Shown here: positions 24,101 through 39,100 of the stretch, in pieces | Layout of the letters: each line of letters opens with the position of its first letter | Numbering within the stretch: the stretch's first letter is position 1 | Assembly: GCA_949316235.1 (NCBI GenBank) | Contig: OX438744.1 | Span: 1,116,001 to 1,180,000, forward strand | Direction: 5' to 3' | From: Oegoconia quadripuncta | Taxonomy: Eukaryota; Arthropoda; Insecta; Lepidoptera; Autostichidae | Length of the DNA: 64,000 nucleotides | The notes under the pieces: generated by a model | Told to the model about the DNA's origin: nothing | Databases searched by the model: none | Seen by the model: the letters and a program-made list of their open reading frames with translations, nothing else | Translations under genes and position numbers: made by a program

Positions 24101-27100
24101 CATCTTCGGACCACTAGGCGTGGGGAGGGATTCCACCCGTATATAGTTAATATACCGAACATTCGCACTAAGAAGTTCGATTCTTCATTCATCATCCGAA
24201 CAGCCAAGGCATGGAACTCCCTTCCGGCGTCAGTCTTTCCTGAATCCTACAACCTTGGGATCTTCAAGAGCAGAGTGAATAGGCATTTACTGAGATCGCG
24301 TGTTTCATCTCCGACCACATCGTCACTTTCCATCAGGTGAGATTGTGGTCAAACGCGTATCCAGTCAATCATAAAAAAAAAAAAAAATTAAAACATTAAA
24401 GTTTTGTGAGATTAAATAATACCTAACAAAGAACATTGTATAGAGATAGTTTTAGCAACGGTGCTTATTGTTATAAGCAGATAATTTATTTTTTTAAACT
24501 TGTCTGGAAATAATAACATTAAATAATCAAATACAATACTTAAGAGATAATAATAATAAAAAAAAAACAAGACACTTCACATCAATCTCAACACACCAGA
24601 CATTCATCCATCCATAGCCGCACTACTACAAAAAGCAACAACTTAAACACATGCATATTAGTAAGGAATTGAAACAATATAAATTTATACACTTTGCTTA
24701 GGCCCATGCAAAGTTTTACCTCTTTGGAGAGCTTAAAGTAATCTAATATAATATTTATAAGAATCGGATTATTCATTTCGCAAAATTTGAAAGTTTGTAT
24801 AGAAAATCGTGCGGGATAAACACTCTTAAATATAGATTTGTAGACGGATAGGTGGGTTGTGAATTACATAACGGTTTTCTTTGTCTATGGAGCGAGTTTT
24901 CTCTGTCTAATGAATGAATGACGATATTGACCATGTAAAGCTAGTGTCTTTCTCACGTTGACTGCCGGAAATTACAATAGGTTATGTTTGTATGTTATGT
25001 TATTATTATTTTATTTACTCATTATTGACTCATAATACTGTTTCTATAACAAGTAGGTTTGTTTATATAATAGGGTGTATTGTTGTTAAGGAGATCATTT
25101 TATTATTGAGAGAAAGAGATGTATATACGTATGTATCCTCTCATCGCATCTTGCTGATTACTCCTATTAATTGTAATTGTTATTTGTATGTACATTTGTT
25201 GACCAGTGTCCGTGCGTCATTTGGAGGCTCCACTGAAAACCAGCGTTGTAGTGAACGGCTACAACCCATGCTGAGTTGGAGACCTTTTTGACTCCACCTT
25301 GCGACACCGACAATTAGATGGCAAACAGAATGTTATTTTTTGTATGTGTCTCGACTGTGTAATATTTGTACCTGATTGTTTGTGTCGTGAGATGGGTTTA
25401 AATAAATTTTTCTTTCTTTCTTTCTTTCTATTTAAAAAAAATATTGTAATAGAAATTCGAACCCAATGGCAAGTTCAAACAATACACATAGTCCTAATAC
25501 TACCGCTTCGGGAAGAGAAATCATCTGTGGGAAAATGAGCGACGAAAGAAACCCACAGGATCTGTTTTTTTTTCTCTCGCAATACTATTATATGGTGGAA
25601 TGTAAAGAAGTGTGGAAAGGACTCCACTTGTTGGGAGAAGAACGGAGCTGTGGTCTGATCGAGGGTTTATTGTTGGAATGCTGCACCGATTGGAAGATAG
25701 AGAAAAACTGGCCGTACGCCAGTATATATACATTTAAATTTGCACCATCTATCGGATTGTCCTGGAACCCGTGAGAAAGGTACACTTGTACCAATTGAAG
25801 TGAATACATTGATTAGTGGTGGGTTCACGGGTTCGCCGATAGATGGCGTCAGTCTTTACATAATCGTGCCGGCAGCATTATTATTGTATGTCTATTTGTG
25901 GTGATCTAAAATAACGTGTGATTGGCTACTGCAGCAGGCGATGGCGCATCTGACACGGACAGCAGTACGGGCGACGACCACCCCTCCCTCCACAACAAGC
26001 CGGTCGACGCCAACTGCAACTCGGAGAAGGGTACAGAGCATACCAATGGCGGATGGCAGGTATATCATCAACTTTTCGTCTCCATTGCTGAGCCACTACC
26101 TCCTCTCATTCGGAGAGGGTGTACTTCATAATTCACTACGCTTGTCTAGCCTTACCGACTCATAGTCACACCAAGTTATCACACCAGTGTTACAAACAGG
26201 ATTCTTTTTCTTGTTAGTCACACTACAAATTTTTCAACACCATTTATACTAAAATTGCTAGTGCTGTACCTGTTGTAAAATTTAGGTTTAACAGGAACAA
26301 ACTAATATATAATAATGTCAACCTAACACGAAGGGTATGGCGCTTCGAACCTACCCTATCCATGTCGGGGTGCCAAAAACTCCCGTGCTCGCTTCGCTCG
26401 CACTCGTCCGGCTCGCTTGCGCCAGTTGAATATAGATGACATCCCAGATGACATTCCATTTTACAGGACAGGACAGGCTAGGACAGCACTAGTTAGGGAA
26501 TAAATACAATAAATGGTGTGGAAAAATTAGTAGTGTGACTAACAAGAAAAAGAATCCTGTTTGTAACACTGGTGTGATAACTTGGGGTGACTATGAGTCG
26601 GTAACTTTGTCTAGTACGCTGCAGAGGATTTGAGCCACGACTTGTGGCCAGCCGACAATGTTTCAAACGGATAATTTGAATTTCCAAATTTTCCCTTGAG
26701 AATATTTTTAACTGGTACCTTAGCCTGTATTTACCTCCATTGATTACGTTTTTACTGTTCCCATTAAAATTCCCGTGGGAATTTGGGTAAATCCGTTCTT
26801 AACTGATGTCTGCTACCCCTTATCTAGTATACAGGGCGTCCCACGGCTATGCCACATGGAGGGAAAGTACCTTGAATTTAGTAGATGGAACATTTTACTG
26901 AAAGAAGACATTATTTTAATTTAAAAAACAATTTAAACTGCATTCATAGATTTTTAAATAAGTACATGGTTGAACCGGGAATCGAACCCTTTATTTATAA
27001 AAAAAAAATTACCATGTAGCTTTATCATACCGATCGAAAGGCTTCATCATAAGGATTATTTTTTGCTAAATAACATAGTGTCAGAAATAAAAGGAAGACC

Positions 27101-30100
27101 ATGAATTTTAACATTTTTAATACAAAATTAATCAATTTATCAAATGCTCAAAATGAGCCCCTTCCTGTTCAATACAAAGTCGCACTCTTTTGATTATTTC
27201 GCTCCCTGTCGATTTTTTGATCATGTTGTGGTGGATATTTAGAATAATACGTCGAAGTTCTGTTTGTAGCTCGTGGACACTTTGATACTGGTTCTTGTAA
27301 ACTAAATTTTTTACATAACCCCATAAAAAAAAATCTAATCAGCCAGCCGCATTGCGATGGAGAAAATCATTTACGCGTCTTTCGGCAGATTCAGGATACG
27401 GCATACAACCAGGTACCTACTTACTAATTTAATTACGTATCTCTTTATCATTTTATCATGAACTTAAATTATAATAGGGAAATGATGCATACTTCTCGAG
27501 TGGGTAATTAGTATTAGTAATGATAATGTCAGTTGTATGTCCTTACGGCAATGTCAGCTTTTCATTTTTCTGAACAAAATTGCACATCTAATGTTAAAAT
27601 TCATGGTCTTCCTTTTATTTCTGACACTATGTTATTTAGCAAAAAATAATCCTTATGATGAAGCCTTTCGATCGGTATGATAAAGTTACATGGTAATTTT
27701 TTTTTAATAAATAAAGGGTTCGATTCCCGGTTCAACCATGTACTTGTTTAAAAATCTATGAATGCAGTTTAAATTGTTTTTTAAATTAAAATAATGTCTT
27801 CTTTCAGTAAAATGTTCCATCTACAAAATTCAAGGTACTTTCCCTCCATGTGGCATAGCCGTGGGACGCCCTGTATAAATAAATATTAGTTGATGCGTGT
27901 ACCGTTGGCGGCAGAGCTCGTGGGCCGAGGCGGAGGAGTGGAGCCGGCCCGGCAGCGCCACGGGCTCGCTGCGGTCGCGGCCCCCGTCCGTGGCCTCGGA
28001 CCGGCCCGACACCCTCAAACAGTGGACCGACCTGGTTGTCGGTTAGTACCAGCTCCAGCTATATGTTATTTTAAACTTTTAATGTCTACCACTGTGTAAC
28101 GTGACGTTATTGCGTCTCGTTGGTGATTTTAGTTAGTAATCTTTTTGTTCTTTTTCCTTTTCGTTTCTTTATATTTAAATTCTAATTCCAATTTCGAATT
28201 TCAGACGGCCGAACAAAACGACGTCATTATATTTTCAACAGTTCAAAAGCTCGGACGTATCTGTCAAACTAATTAATTAATATTATATTGTAACCCAATT
28301 CAATTATATTTCCGCTGAGTGCGCTGGAGCTATCGCAGTTATTGCTTGTTACACAATTCATTATCATTCGTAAAGGCATTGTTTATTAACAGTGCCTTTT
28401 TATTACAATACAATATTCAAGTGTTCCTGATTTTATTATTTATTGCGGCCTTCTCCTGAACAATCAATTGGAACTCTGATCCAGGAGTAGTGCCCCAACT
28501 GTTTGCTAACATAGTTATAGGTGACTGTACTAACAAAGATGGACCTTATTGTCTGGAAAATAAATAATTTATTATTATTATTATTATATCGTGAATGGAG
28601 CAGAGGAGATTGATTAGTTTCGCTTGCACCATTAAGTCTGTCCGCCCGCGTCCGACAATCGGTCACAATATCGGTGATAAAGGTATTGACGAAGAAATCG
28701 GCCCGATTATCGGTCCAACAAAAAATCGGTCGTGGGCCGGCCGCCTAATGGTGGAAACGAAACCGCGTGATGGTATCGTCGAAAAATATAACACTCGCGA
28801 AAGTAAGCCTAATGGGAGGGAACCTCCAAGTAGTACTACCTCGTAAGGCTACTCGGTAAAACTACCTGGAAAAGGGGAAATTTTGTATCGAAACAGAGAA
28901 ATTCAATTATCTTTTTTAGGTTTATTGATTTGCAATATTAGAACCTGCCCTTAGTTTAACCTCTGTGTCCTCTCTTTCCTTTTTATAATTCCGCGGGTCA
29001 AGTATCTCGGCGCGCCTGTCAAATTTTCGAAAATACCTGCGGTGTTAAAAACGTTTATAGATACTCTTCTACTGGGTGTATTTGTAATCTGTGAAAAGCT
29101 ATAGCTACGGGAATATATTATCTATGGATATAATGAATGAACACTACTACAGCTATAATACAAAAAATCAGAAAAATGTTACGAGTTGTAATATGTAGGT
29201 ATACCTATATCCACGATATAATTGGTATTTTTACGGAAAGTACAGATTTATTTTATGTTTTTCTTAAAAAAACGGGTAATTCAATAAATTGTTATGAGAA
29301 TTGGAAGCTCTATGGCCAGGTTCCTAAGCCTGTTCTAATAAAAAACAGTAGTTGGAATTCTATGCCTATACTCCCACCCACAGAGAAAAAAAATATTTTC
29401 GCAAATACAGACTAAATATTATAGCTAACATGACATGGCGCACATTATTGGATGCGGAATTTAATAGAGAACAAGTTCAAACACAGTCCAAAGGAATTGG
29501 AACTCTATAATCATTACAATTGAGAGTTGAAAGTCGGGTGTACCGCCGACACCGATCGATGTTCGCGAGTGTTGAAGGTATAAAAGTATTTTGGACACCG
29601 ATCGGTGTCGGCGTCCGCCTACAGGTTAAGTAACTTCATCGGTATCGTTATCGATAGCGTTGACCAATGAGAAACCGTCAAATTGCCGAGCGAGCGATGG
29701 GCCAACCAATCACATGTCAGAACGTAACCGACGACGAAATTATGTAATAGAACCCGTGACAGTATGGAATGCCGTCAGTCGTAAACGCAATGGGGATCAT
29801 AATTCAAAATGCAATAGAGAGTGTCCATTACTGGTGCCAGTGTAATGAACTCTAAAGTTCTTTAGATAAGATTCATAGTCAATTCAGTTTGGATTGCCTT
29901 CGAACGGTCAACTTCTGTACAGCCGATGTGACTGGTGCAAATTAAAATTAATGTTCTCCTTTCTAGTTCCACTGATGATGGGATACGTGACAAGATACGT
30001 GATGGGAACCGACAAACTGAGACCAGGAGCATTTGAGGTGGTTATTTATTTATTTATAATTTATTGCACACGAGTACACATAAAAGTCAAATACATACTA

Positions 30101-33100
30101 GATACAGGATGTACAAAAGGCACTAGCTTATCTCTAAAAAGAGATTTCTTCCTGCAAGACCCTGCAAATATGTAGGAAAACAGGTTCGGTAGGATAGACA
30201 TACATACGTGCGCCGAGAAAAAAAGTGTTAATAGTCAACTTAAAATCAAAAGAAAAAGAAAATAATAATACTTCAAATATAATAAAATAAATATAAATAA
30301 AATACGTACGTAAGTTTTAATTATAAAATAAATAAGGAATGCCTGTATCCTTTTAACAAATAAATATATATACTTACATATAATATATACATACACTAAA
30401 CGTACAAGTTTGTCATATAAACCTACATAATATTATTATGCATACGAAAAATGTTTCTATTTGTAAATGCATGTAATCCAGGACTTTTCTTCTTCTTCTT
30501 CTTATTTTTGAGGATGGCAACCAGTCAACCTCATTGTCGAGGGACATTACTGCCAGTTTCGAGTGAAAATTTTTATTTATCTTATTTCTTCAGTTTATAG
30601 GTCAGTCTCAATCAAAACAAGTAATTCGTCGTATACAGAGTCTAGTCACGGTCAAGTCATTCTTCAGTAAAGTGGCAGAATGCTTTACAAAAGATTTTGG
30701 CGGCTTCTTGTGGGAACCCGAAAGCTCCGTTACACACTTTAATTTACACTTCCCTTCACCTGTACACCAACACTAACGTTTGCTGCACAATATTCTGCCA
30801 TTATTAAGCTTCAAAAGTTAGAATGCACAAATTTTAAGACTTATAAAGAAAAATGCTACTTCACTCGCCGAGTTCCCGCCAAAAAGCCCCCCGGACTTTT
30901 AGTTAAAATCCAAAGTCAAATAGTGCTTTCTCAGACGTTTTTTGAGGATGGCAACATACGTGTTGGGAACTGACAAACTTAGACAAACAATCAGACCGCC
31001 TAACTGCTCTGGGAATTGTAATAGTTTTCGTCAATGCACTGTCCTTGTCATATCGTAACACAATGACAAGGACGGACAGTGCATTGCTATAGCTTTGAGT
31101 TAGACGGTAGAGCCCCAGGAGCGTTTGAGGTGGGTAGTTCAATAATACAACTATTTATACTTCATTTTTATTATGAACATAAAATTAATTTGCAACTTAA
31201 AATATTGTGGAACAACAAAGCATTGCAAGCTGGCTCCTAAGTCCACAGTTAGAATGAAAATACTTATTGTTGATTATTAGCTCTTTTTATGTTTCCTAGT
31301 GCGGACGAGGTTTGATAAGTATCCAGCGAAAACAATGATAATTTGGCTTTCTCATATGCTTATTCCCCCAATATAGTGTTGAATAAACCCACGGATTATT
31401 GATATACCATATCCGGACAAAGGGCCATTACGTCATGACTTTGGGCCTAGGTCAAACACCGGTGTCGATTCGGATGTAGTACACCGACTAAACTAAAACC
31501 AGTTTTAAAGTAGTACTGTCTCTTTCTCCTTGAAACAGTACGATGCGACGGCACCACTGATCATTTTTAAAGTTTCCTCCTTAATTTATCAAAAAAAATT
31601 ACATTTTGTCATCCGATTATTTGACGACTGCTCCGCTAAATACCCAGATTGTGCCCCTAGGGGTACGATATAATGTTAAGTATTTTATTGAAACAAACAA
31701 AACATTCTTCCTTCAAAGTTAAATTATTTCTCCACTTATAAATTAATGTCTTTAATTTGTTATTCTTACGAGAAATTTATTTGTATTTTTTGTTAATTTC
31801 GGTGACTAATAAATGGCTCATGTCTGTTATACTATAACTTATTTGAAGTACTCTTCAGAGTCGAGTGCAAATAAAATGGTCATCATGTGTTCCATCCTTT
31901 GTAGTAAAGTCAAATCAAATCAAAATATTTTATTTCATAGGATAAAATTATCATTTGAAAACGTCACTATTAATATTACATTTAAATTTGTGTTTTAAAG
32001 TGGAACCATAAATATAATGACATAAGATGTGCACCACCAAAGATTTACAAAAATCATAATCATACAAAATTTACCCGTTCTTTTTTTTTTTTTTATTAAA
32101 AACTGGTTTCGCGTTTGGCTACAATCTCACCTTATGGAAAGTGACGATGTAGCTGAAGATAGACTAGACTTGAAGATCCCAAGGTTGTAAGTGTCGGGAA
32201 AAACCGACGCGGGCAGTGAGTTCCATACCTTAGCAGTCCGCATTATAAATAATGTTCTATCACCAGGGGCACACTTTGGGTGTTCAGCGGAGCAGTCGTC
32301 GATTTTTTAATTATCCTAAGTTAAAGGTTCATTTATAGCAAACATTTTAGCTTAGTACAAAGGCTGGCAACCATGTTCCCCTGACTAAAAGGCTGCTCTA
32401 GCCTTGATTCGAACAAAGTCTGGACACACACGTAAGAAGGTATCTCCAGGTTTAAACTTAAATAAAAAATAATTAAAAAAACCCTCGTTAGCCTATGATG
32501 GTATCGAAATATACCAAAAAAAAAAACGATTTACATCAAATATGACTAAGTAACAGTCTCCGCGTTTAGTCTATAATACAGGGTGTAACGGTTAAGTGTA
32601 GTCATATTTTAAGGGCTTGTTCTACCCATCAATACGAACAACTTTTACTATGGGGGCAACTTCGAAATCGCGAAAAAAAAATCAGCTGTTTCATACATTG
32701 CATCGGGAGGTTATTGAAATTTTCTATGGAACAGCTCATTTTTTTTCGCGATTTCGAAGTTGCCCCCATAGTAAAAGTTGTTCGTATTGATGGGTAGAAC
32801 AAGCCCTTAAAATATGACTACACTTAACCGTTACAGGGTGTATAAAAAAAAATTGCTGAGATACGTCCGGAAAAAGACTGGACACACACAACACCTGTTG
32901 CTATTCGTCGGGGGTTAAAAATGATTAGGTATGTGATGTTGAAGTGGTATTATCACCATTATCAGACTTCCACAGCTTACGGTATCTTGCTGTGGGGAAA
33001 TGCCGCGCAGTTATCAATTGAGACCTGTAGTGTCACTCAGAGATAGGTTTAAAGTGTATAACATTCTAACCTTTTCGTCACAGTAAGTTTTTTAAATTCT

Positions 33101-36100
33101 AATGTATGTAAAAAAAAAATATAGCATCATTTAGGAAAAATAGTGATAAAAATGATGTCAATAGAAGAAATAAAGATAAACTTGCAGGTCACATAAATCG
33201 CCTCCGCAAAGTCAGTAATTCATTCAAAGAGTTAGGTATACGCTTTTTTAATAAGGTTCCAGTTGATATACAAATTCTTCGTGTCAATAAATTTAAAGAT
33301 ACTATAAAACAGAAACTTATTAAGAAAGCATATTATAAAATATCAGACTATTTAGATGATAATCATCCCTTGACATAATCAGATCGTTCGCATGCCAGGC
33401 TATTTCACAATTAATAATGAAATATAAAAACCTTTTGGTAATGTAAAAACCTTTATGTAAAATCAAAGCCTGATTTTAAAAGAGCAACCCTTCGAGTTTT
33501 TTGCTTGCTCTTCCCAGGGGAAAATTGTATTTTGAACAAGCAGTAGCTTTAAAAATGTATAATTGACTATTTTAAGTGTACTCTGTGTACCTACAAAATA
33601 AAGCATTTTTTTCTTTGACTTTGAGTTTATTGGGCAGGACACAAAGCTCGAAGAACTGATGGTCGGTGAGGTATTAAAGTTCTTGAGTGGAGACCACGCA
33701 CCGGCAAGCGCAGCGTAAGACCTCCTCACAAGTACAGAGGACCCGATAAAGGTTGCGGGAAATCGCTGGATGCAGGCCGCTTCCTACCGGTGGCTCTGGT
33801 CTCTCTGTTCAGCAGTGGATGTCCTATGCCTGATATGATGATGAATTTATTTCATATGATTGTTTAGTAAGTTTACTAAGCTCATACGACCGATGGTCAA
33901 TCAGGAAGTCGCGGGCGGAAAGCTACATAAATGATAATGTTTGTAAGCTTACCAACATACAGTTCAGAGTCAACTTCCAGCTGTGTCTGCATATGACACG
34001 GTCTCTAGACAACGCTTACTGATACTGCTCATGCTGTCCTGGTACTTAAAATAAATACAAAAAAAAATACTTAGAACTATGCACAAATGCGGACTTATCT
34101 ATCTAAAGTTATCTATATATAATGGTGGTAGGGCATTTTAAATGTCCGCCTGGCTAGCTACCACCATCTTATCTGCCGCCAAGCAGCAATGTTAATAGCA
34201 TTGTTGTGTTCCGGTTAACAGAGATAAGATAGCCAGTCCCCCAAATGTGTTGGGGTTTCCGGGTTAGTACGCTTCCACCCTCGACCTCATCTTCACTTAA
34301 CATCAGGTGTGATTGAGGTCAAGTTCCAACCCGTTGTGCATAAAAAAGAATCTAGGGGTAAATGTTTGTGTGATGAATACGAAGATTCTTTCCGGAGTCA
34401 CGGATGCTTATATAAATATTTATGTATGTTCATTCCTTATCGTATATGCATAGTACAAGCTTTGCTTAGTTTGGGACTAGATGATTGGTGGAAAAGTCCG
34501 AAATACTAAAAAAATAAAAATTTCTCGGTATTTAGCCGAATGCCGCCGTCACCGCCTCATAACTTCTGTTTTCCTGGTACATTATGGTGTAGATATTCAG
34601 GAGTGGTCGTCCACTGGCTGATATGCTGATGATGTGACGTTGCAGGTTCGTGGTGCCCGTCCTCACGTGACGACGGGCGTGATCCACGCGGACGACCCCG
34701 CCGCCCTCTCGCACTGGCTCAAAAGCATCTCGGACAACATCGTCGGCCTCACCAACTTGCAGGTAATTTATCAGCTCCGTTAACGATATACCTACCTAAA
34801 CTAACTATGGAACTTGCTATGTAAACAAACCGCCATATTGAAATTGTCCCTGAATGATGAATTTACTAGTGATGGGCAAGACTCTTACTCACTCCTTTAC
34901 TTATGTCAAAAAATAAGTTTATCGAATAATAAACTACCCAAAGTAAACAAACAGTCCCCGATTTGATCATGGTACTTTCGCCGTGGTCTTCCCCTACCAA
35001 CATTACCTTCCACATTCGCTTCGTATATCTCTTTCGTAAGTCTTCTTTCATTCATCCTCTCCATATGTCAAAACCATCTAAGGATATCTTTTTTCAATCT
35101 TACGTAGTGATATGTCTTCTTTCACATCGCATAACTCAATTACGGGATCCTGCCTTTTCGCAGAAAATTGTGTTTGGTCGATTATCACTTTCGCCAACCA
35201 ACGTTTCGCCTATGTTTCACTTTGACAACTAACGATTAGCAAATTTTTATATGACAACGTCTCATTTGGTAGAATTATTGTTAAGCTGATTATTGTAATG
35301 ACGCAAAACGCTTGGGACATTTATCATTTGTCAAATCTTACCTTAAGCCACACAACTATTAGACGAATAACGTTTCGTCAGTGTAACAGTTCCCTTTTCA
35401 TACATTGATAAAATGATCTACACTGTCTCTTAAAAAGAAAAAAACAATATGTAAATCAACGTAGGTATACGATACAAAACGTCTATAGGGCGTGTGCGAG
35501 CGAAGCGAGCACGGGAGCTCGGGGCACCCCGACATCTGTTGGTTAGGTTGGAATGCCCGCCATACCCTTCTGTTAGGTTGACATGTATACATGGAGAAAT
35601 GACATCCTATTTAATACAACATTTGGTGACCAATAAACAACTAAAGGAATATTACGCTAACTAAAACATTCTGCTACTTGACAGTTGACATTTTGAAAAG
35701 TGTCATTATAAAAAGTAGACCAAACGTACAGTTGGTAACTGTGAGGTTCGTAAATAACACTAAATTATATGATAAGTTGGCAAATGATTATTCGGCGAAA
35801 TAAATTTCGGCAAGTGATAATCGGCCAAACAATTTTCGGCGAAAAGGCACAGAATCCTCAATTACTATTCCTTAATCTATCTTTCAAAGTCGCTCCACTC
35901 ATACTTCTCAATGATCTCATTTCATTTAATCCCACTTTCTTGCTTCTTCGTCCATACACATAAATTTTAATATACCATAATCGTAGTCGAGGTTTTTTTT
36001 ATTTAAGTTCTTATTTCGTAATCTATTTCATTTCACATTCCAGATGAAACTATTCAACCGTCACTTAGGAGCGGGCGAGCGTATCGAATACATGGGCTGG

Positions 36101-39100
36101 GTTCACGAAGGCGAAGTGTGTGCCTCCCAACCCTGGCAGATGTACCGCCCTAAGTTCCTAGTGTTGAAGGGAACTGACGTCATGCTGTTCGATACCCCTC
36201 CTGTAAGTATCACAGTTTTTCCCTAACACCGCCCAAACTTGGGAGATGCCGGTGGTGCAAAGCCTATTTGCACTTACTAAAAATTTTTACACAGTTTCAG
36301 TTGATAATTAAGCTAAGTCTACAGTTACATTTATTTGTTATGGAAGAGCGGAGTCTCCTAATACAGGCACATTATTTGCTTAAAAGGAGTCTCCAGCCAC
36401 TTTATAGCATACTTGTCTGTGAAAATGCAAATAAACTATTTTATTTTATTTATTTTTATTTATTATAATTTTAGGAATCAGAATCAGAATAATTTATTGT
36501 CAAGAAACTGGTACAATAGATACTATAATAAAGTTGGCTCACAGTTTTACCATATCAGGCATACAATATATTATTAATTACAAATATATAATTAATTACT
36601 CTATCATCAAGAATTTAGCTATCATGCAACATCACTCTGTACTTAGCATAAAAATTAAAATATTCCATGAAACATTATGATTATTACCTACGTCATGCAA
36701 AAATTAACCAATACCTATGTCAATAATTTAATCAATGTCCACTCTAAATGTCAGATATAATTATACAATATTATTAGAATTTGAGATACTAATCACTAGG
36801 GGTGATCTTAGCCTATAAATGTAGCCGAGTACATACTCGGCTACATATACATATAAGACAAGTACTGGGTAGTGCAAGTAGTAACCCTGCTTCGAAACCA
36901 ACATTTGCAATTTAAATTCAGTTAGGGGTAAATATTTGCATGATGATTACGAACATCCCGAGACTTGGATGTTTGTATGAATATTTCTGTAGATTTATCC
37001 GTAACCAACAGTTGCGGGTTCGAAGCCCGCGAGGGGTAAATGTTTGTGTGATGAATACGATCATTTATTCCCGAGTCATGGATATTTATATAAATATTTA
37101 TGTATGTTTATCTGTTATCTAGTATCCATAGCACAAGCTTTGCTTAATTTAGGACTAGATGATTGGTGTACCTGTCTGAAATATATATATATCCGCCTGA
37201 AACGCAGGAATACTTCGTTAACTATGTAAGTTTTTCTTTGTGACTTAAGTTTTGTTACTTAAGTATTTAAATAAAGATTACAGTTTGTGTGGAATGCTGT
37301 AAGGTAATAAATCTTAAAGCAAAATGTACCCTTACATTTCCAGATGACCATCACGGAGCTAACCAAATGTCCAGAGACACTGAAAGTGTACCAAACGATG
37401 TTTCGGACAGTCAAAGAGAGCGAGACGGTGGACTGGCGGCAGCACTGCTTCCTGGTGCAGAGCAGTGGGTCTCCTGGCCCTGGCATTCAGGTATACAATC
37501 GTTTAATGTCACCATAGTATCTTTAAATTGATTGAAATTAAGATTTTTTATATCAAGGGGAACCTTATATTGGAAAAACGTATGCATATCGCTCTGAATG
37601 AATTATTTTTATTTTATTTATTTATTTGAGAGACAAACTGTTGCTTCCATAAATTACATAAGTAGCTCATGTACTCTTAAAATATTACATTATTTGTTAT
37701 CGTATAGTCAAATCAAAATATTTTATTTCATAGGATAAAATTATCACTTGATAACGTCACTATTAATATTACATTTAAATTGCTGATTCACAAAACTGAC
37801 TCCCCAGAGAAGAACGAGCAAGAAACTCTAGGGTTGCTCTTTTAAACAGATTATGGGTTACAATTTGTGATTTGATAATTATATGAATAATAAGACAGCT
37901 ATGTCCAGGCTTGCGTATCATTCAATGTATCAGTGATTTTATAATAGCCTTTTGCTAATAATTTCTGTTATATGATTGCTTTAAATTTATTTAAAGGCAA
38001 ATTTTGAATGTCTACTGGAACCTTATTATAAAAGCGTGTACATTGCAGGATTTACAACTTTGTGAAGTCGGCTAACATAAATTCTATTACTATTTTTAGC
38101 GAATTAGGTAATATTTTTTTTTGCATATAACAAATTCTCATAATACAATACATCATCTAAAGGTGCATTAGGTTTAGAACTGGGTTCGAAAACTATGACA
38201 TTTCTTTAGAAACATGTTTTGTATTTTGCCAAAGAAAAACTAAATATATCAACAATGGTGTCGATTCGCATGTACAACCAACCAAAAATTAAACTTAACC
38301 AAAATTCGACTAAAATTAGTTTAATCTAATGCATGTGCTATTCGGATTTGCGCACGAACTAAATTTAAGAAACCTTGTTTGACAGAGGACAAGATAACTA
38401 AATTGAATACAGTGTTGCCAGACAAAGAAGAAATGTGAACATGAGATAGCGCCACTCCAAAATGCGGATTTCTTGTTCAGCTTTTTCATCGAGTTTTCTC
38501 TTCTTAGGGCGTAGTAATAAATCGATCTTGAGATTGAGATCGCGTCTCAGTCTCGATACTATTTTTTTTGCTGCTGTTTTAATAAGCTACAGCTTGTCAA
38601 GCGTCTACTTAAAGTCATCTCAATCTTGAGAACGGTTTATTAATTTTGGGAAGTTTTAGGCAGTAAAGTGTGGGTGGCAGTTCTTTTTGATAACCATGTT
38701 TTGAGACGCTTTGAAATTTTTGCAGCATTTTTCTATTTTGGAGTGGTGCCGTCGCATCGTACTGATCCATGGAGAAAGATACAGTACTACTTTAAAACTG
38801 GTTTTAGTTTAGTTGGTGTACATCCGAATCGACACCATTGTCTAATCTATCATTGTATAGCTTACACGCACGACAGAGAGTAGACGTGCGTGAACCTATA
38901 TTCAATTATTTTAATAAGTTTTAAAATAAAATTGTGCGTCGAAAATTAAATCAAAATAATAGGAGTACATAAGTCATCAGTAGCTCGCCGCGCTGTTGGC
39001 TGTTACAGCTACACGATAATTAAATACATGTGTGCAATTCTAATTGAGACATTCGTTGTCTCTCTTTAAAACCGGTCACAATCGAAAATCAAAACGAGAT

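Noticed and set aside
28595..28846. 83-codon ORF
   Set aside because: It runs through a small MITE with inverted ends and shows no protein family features.
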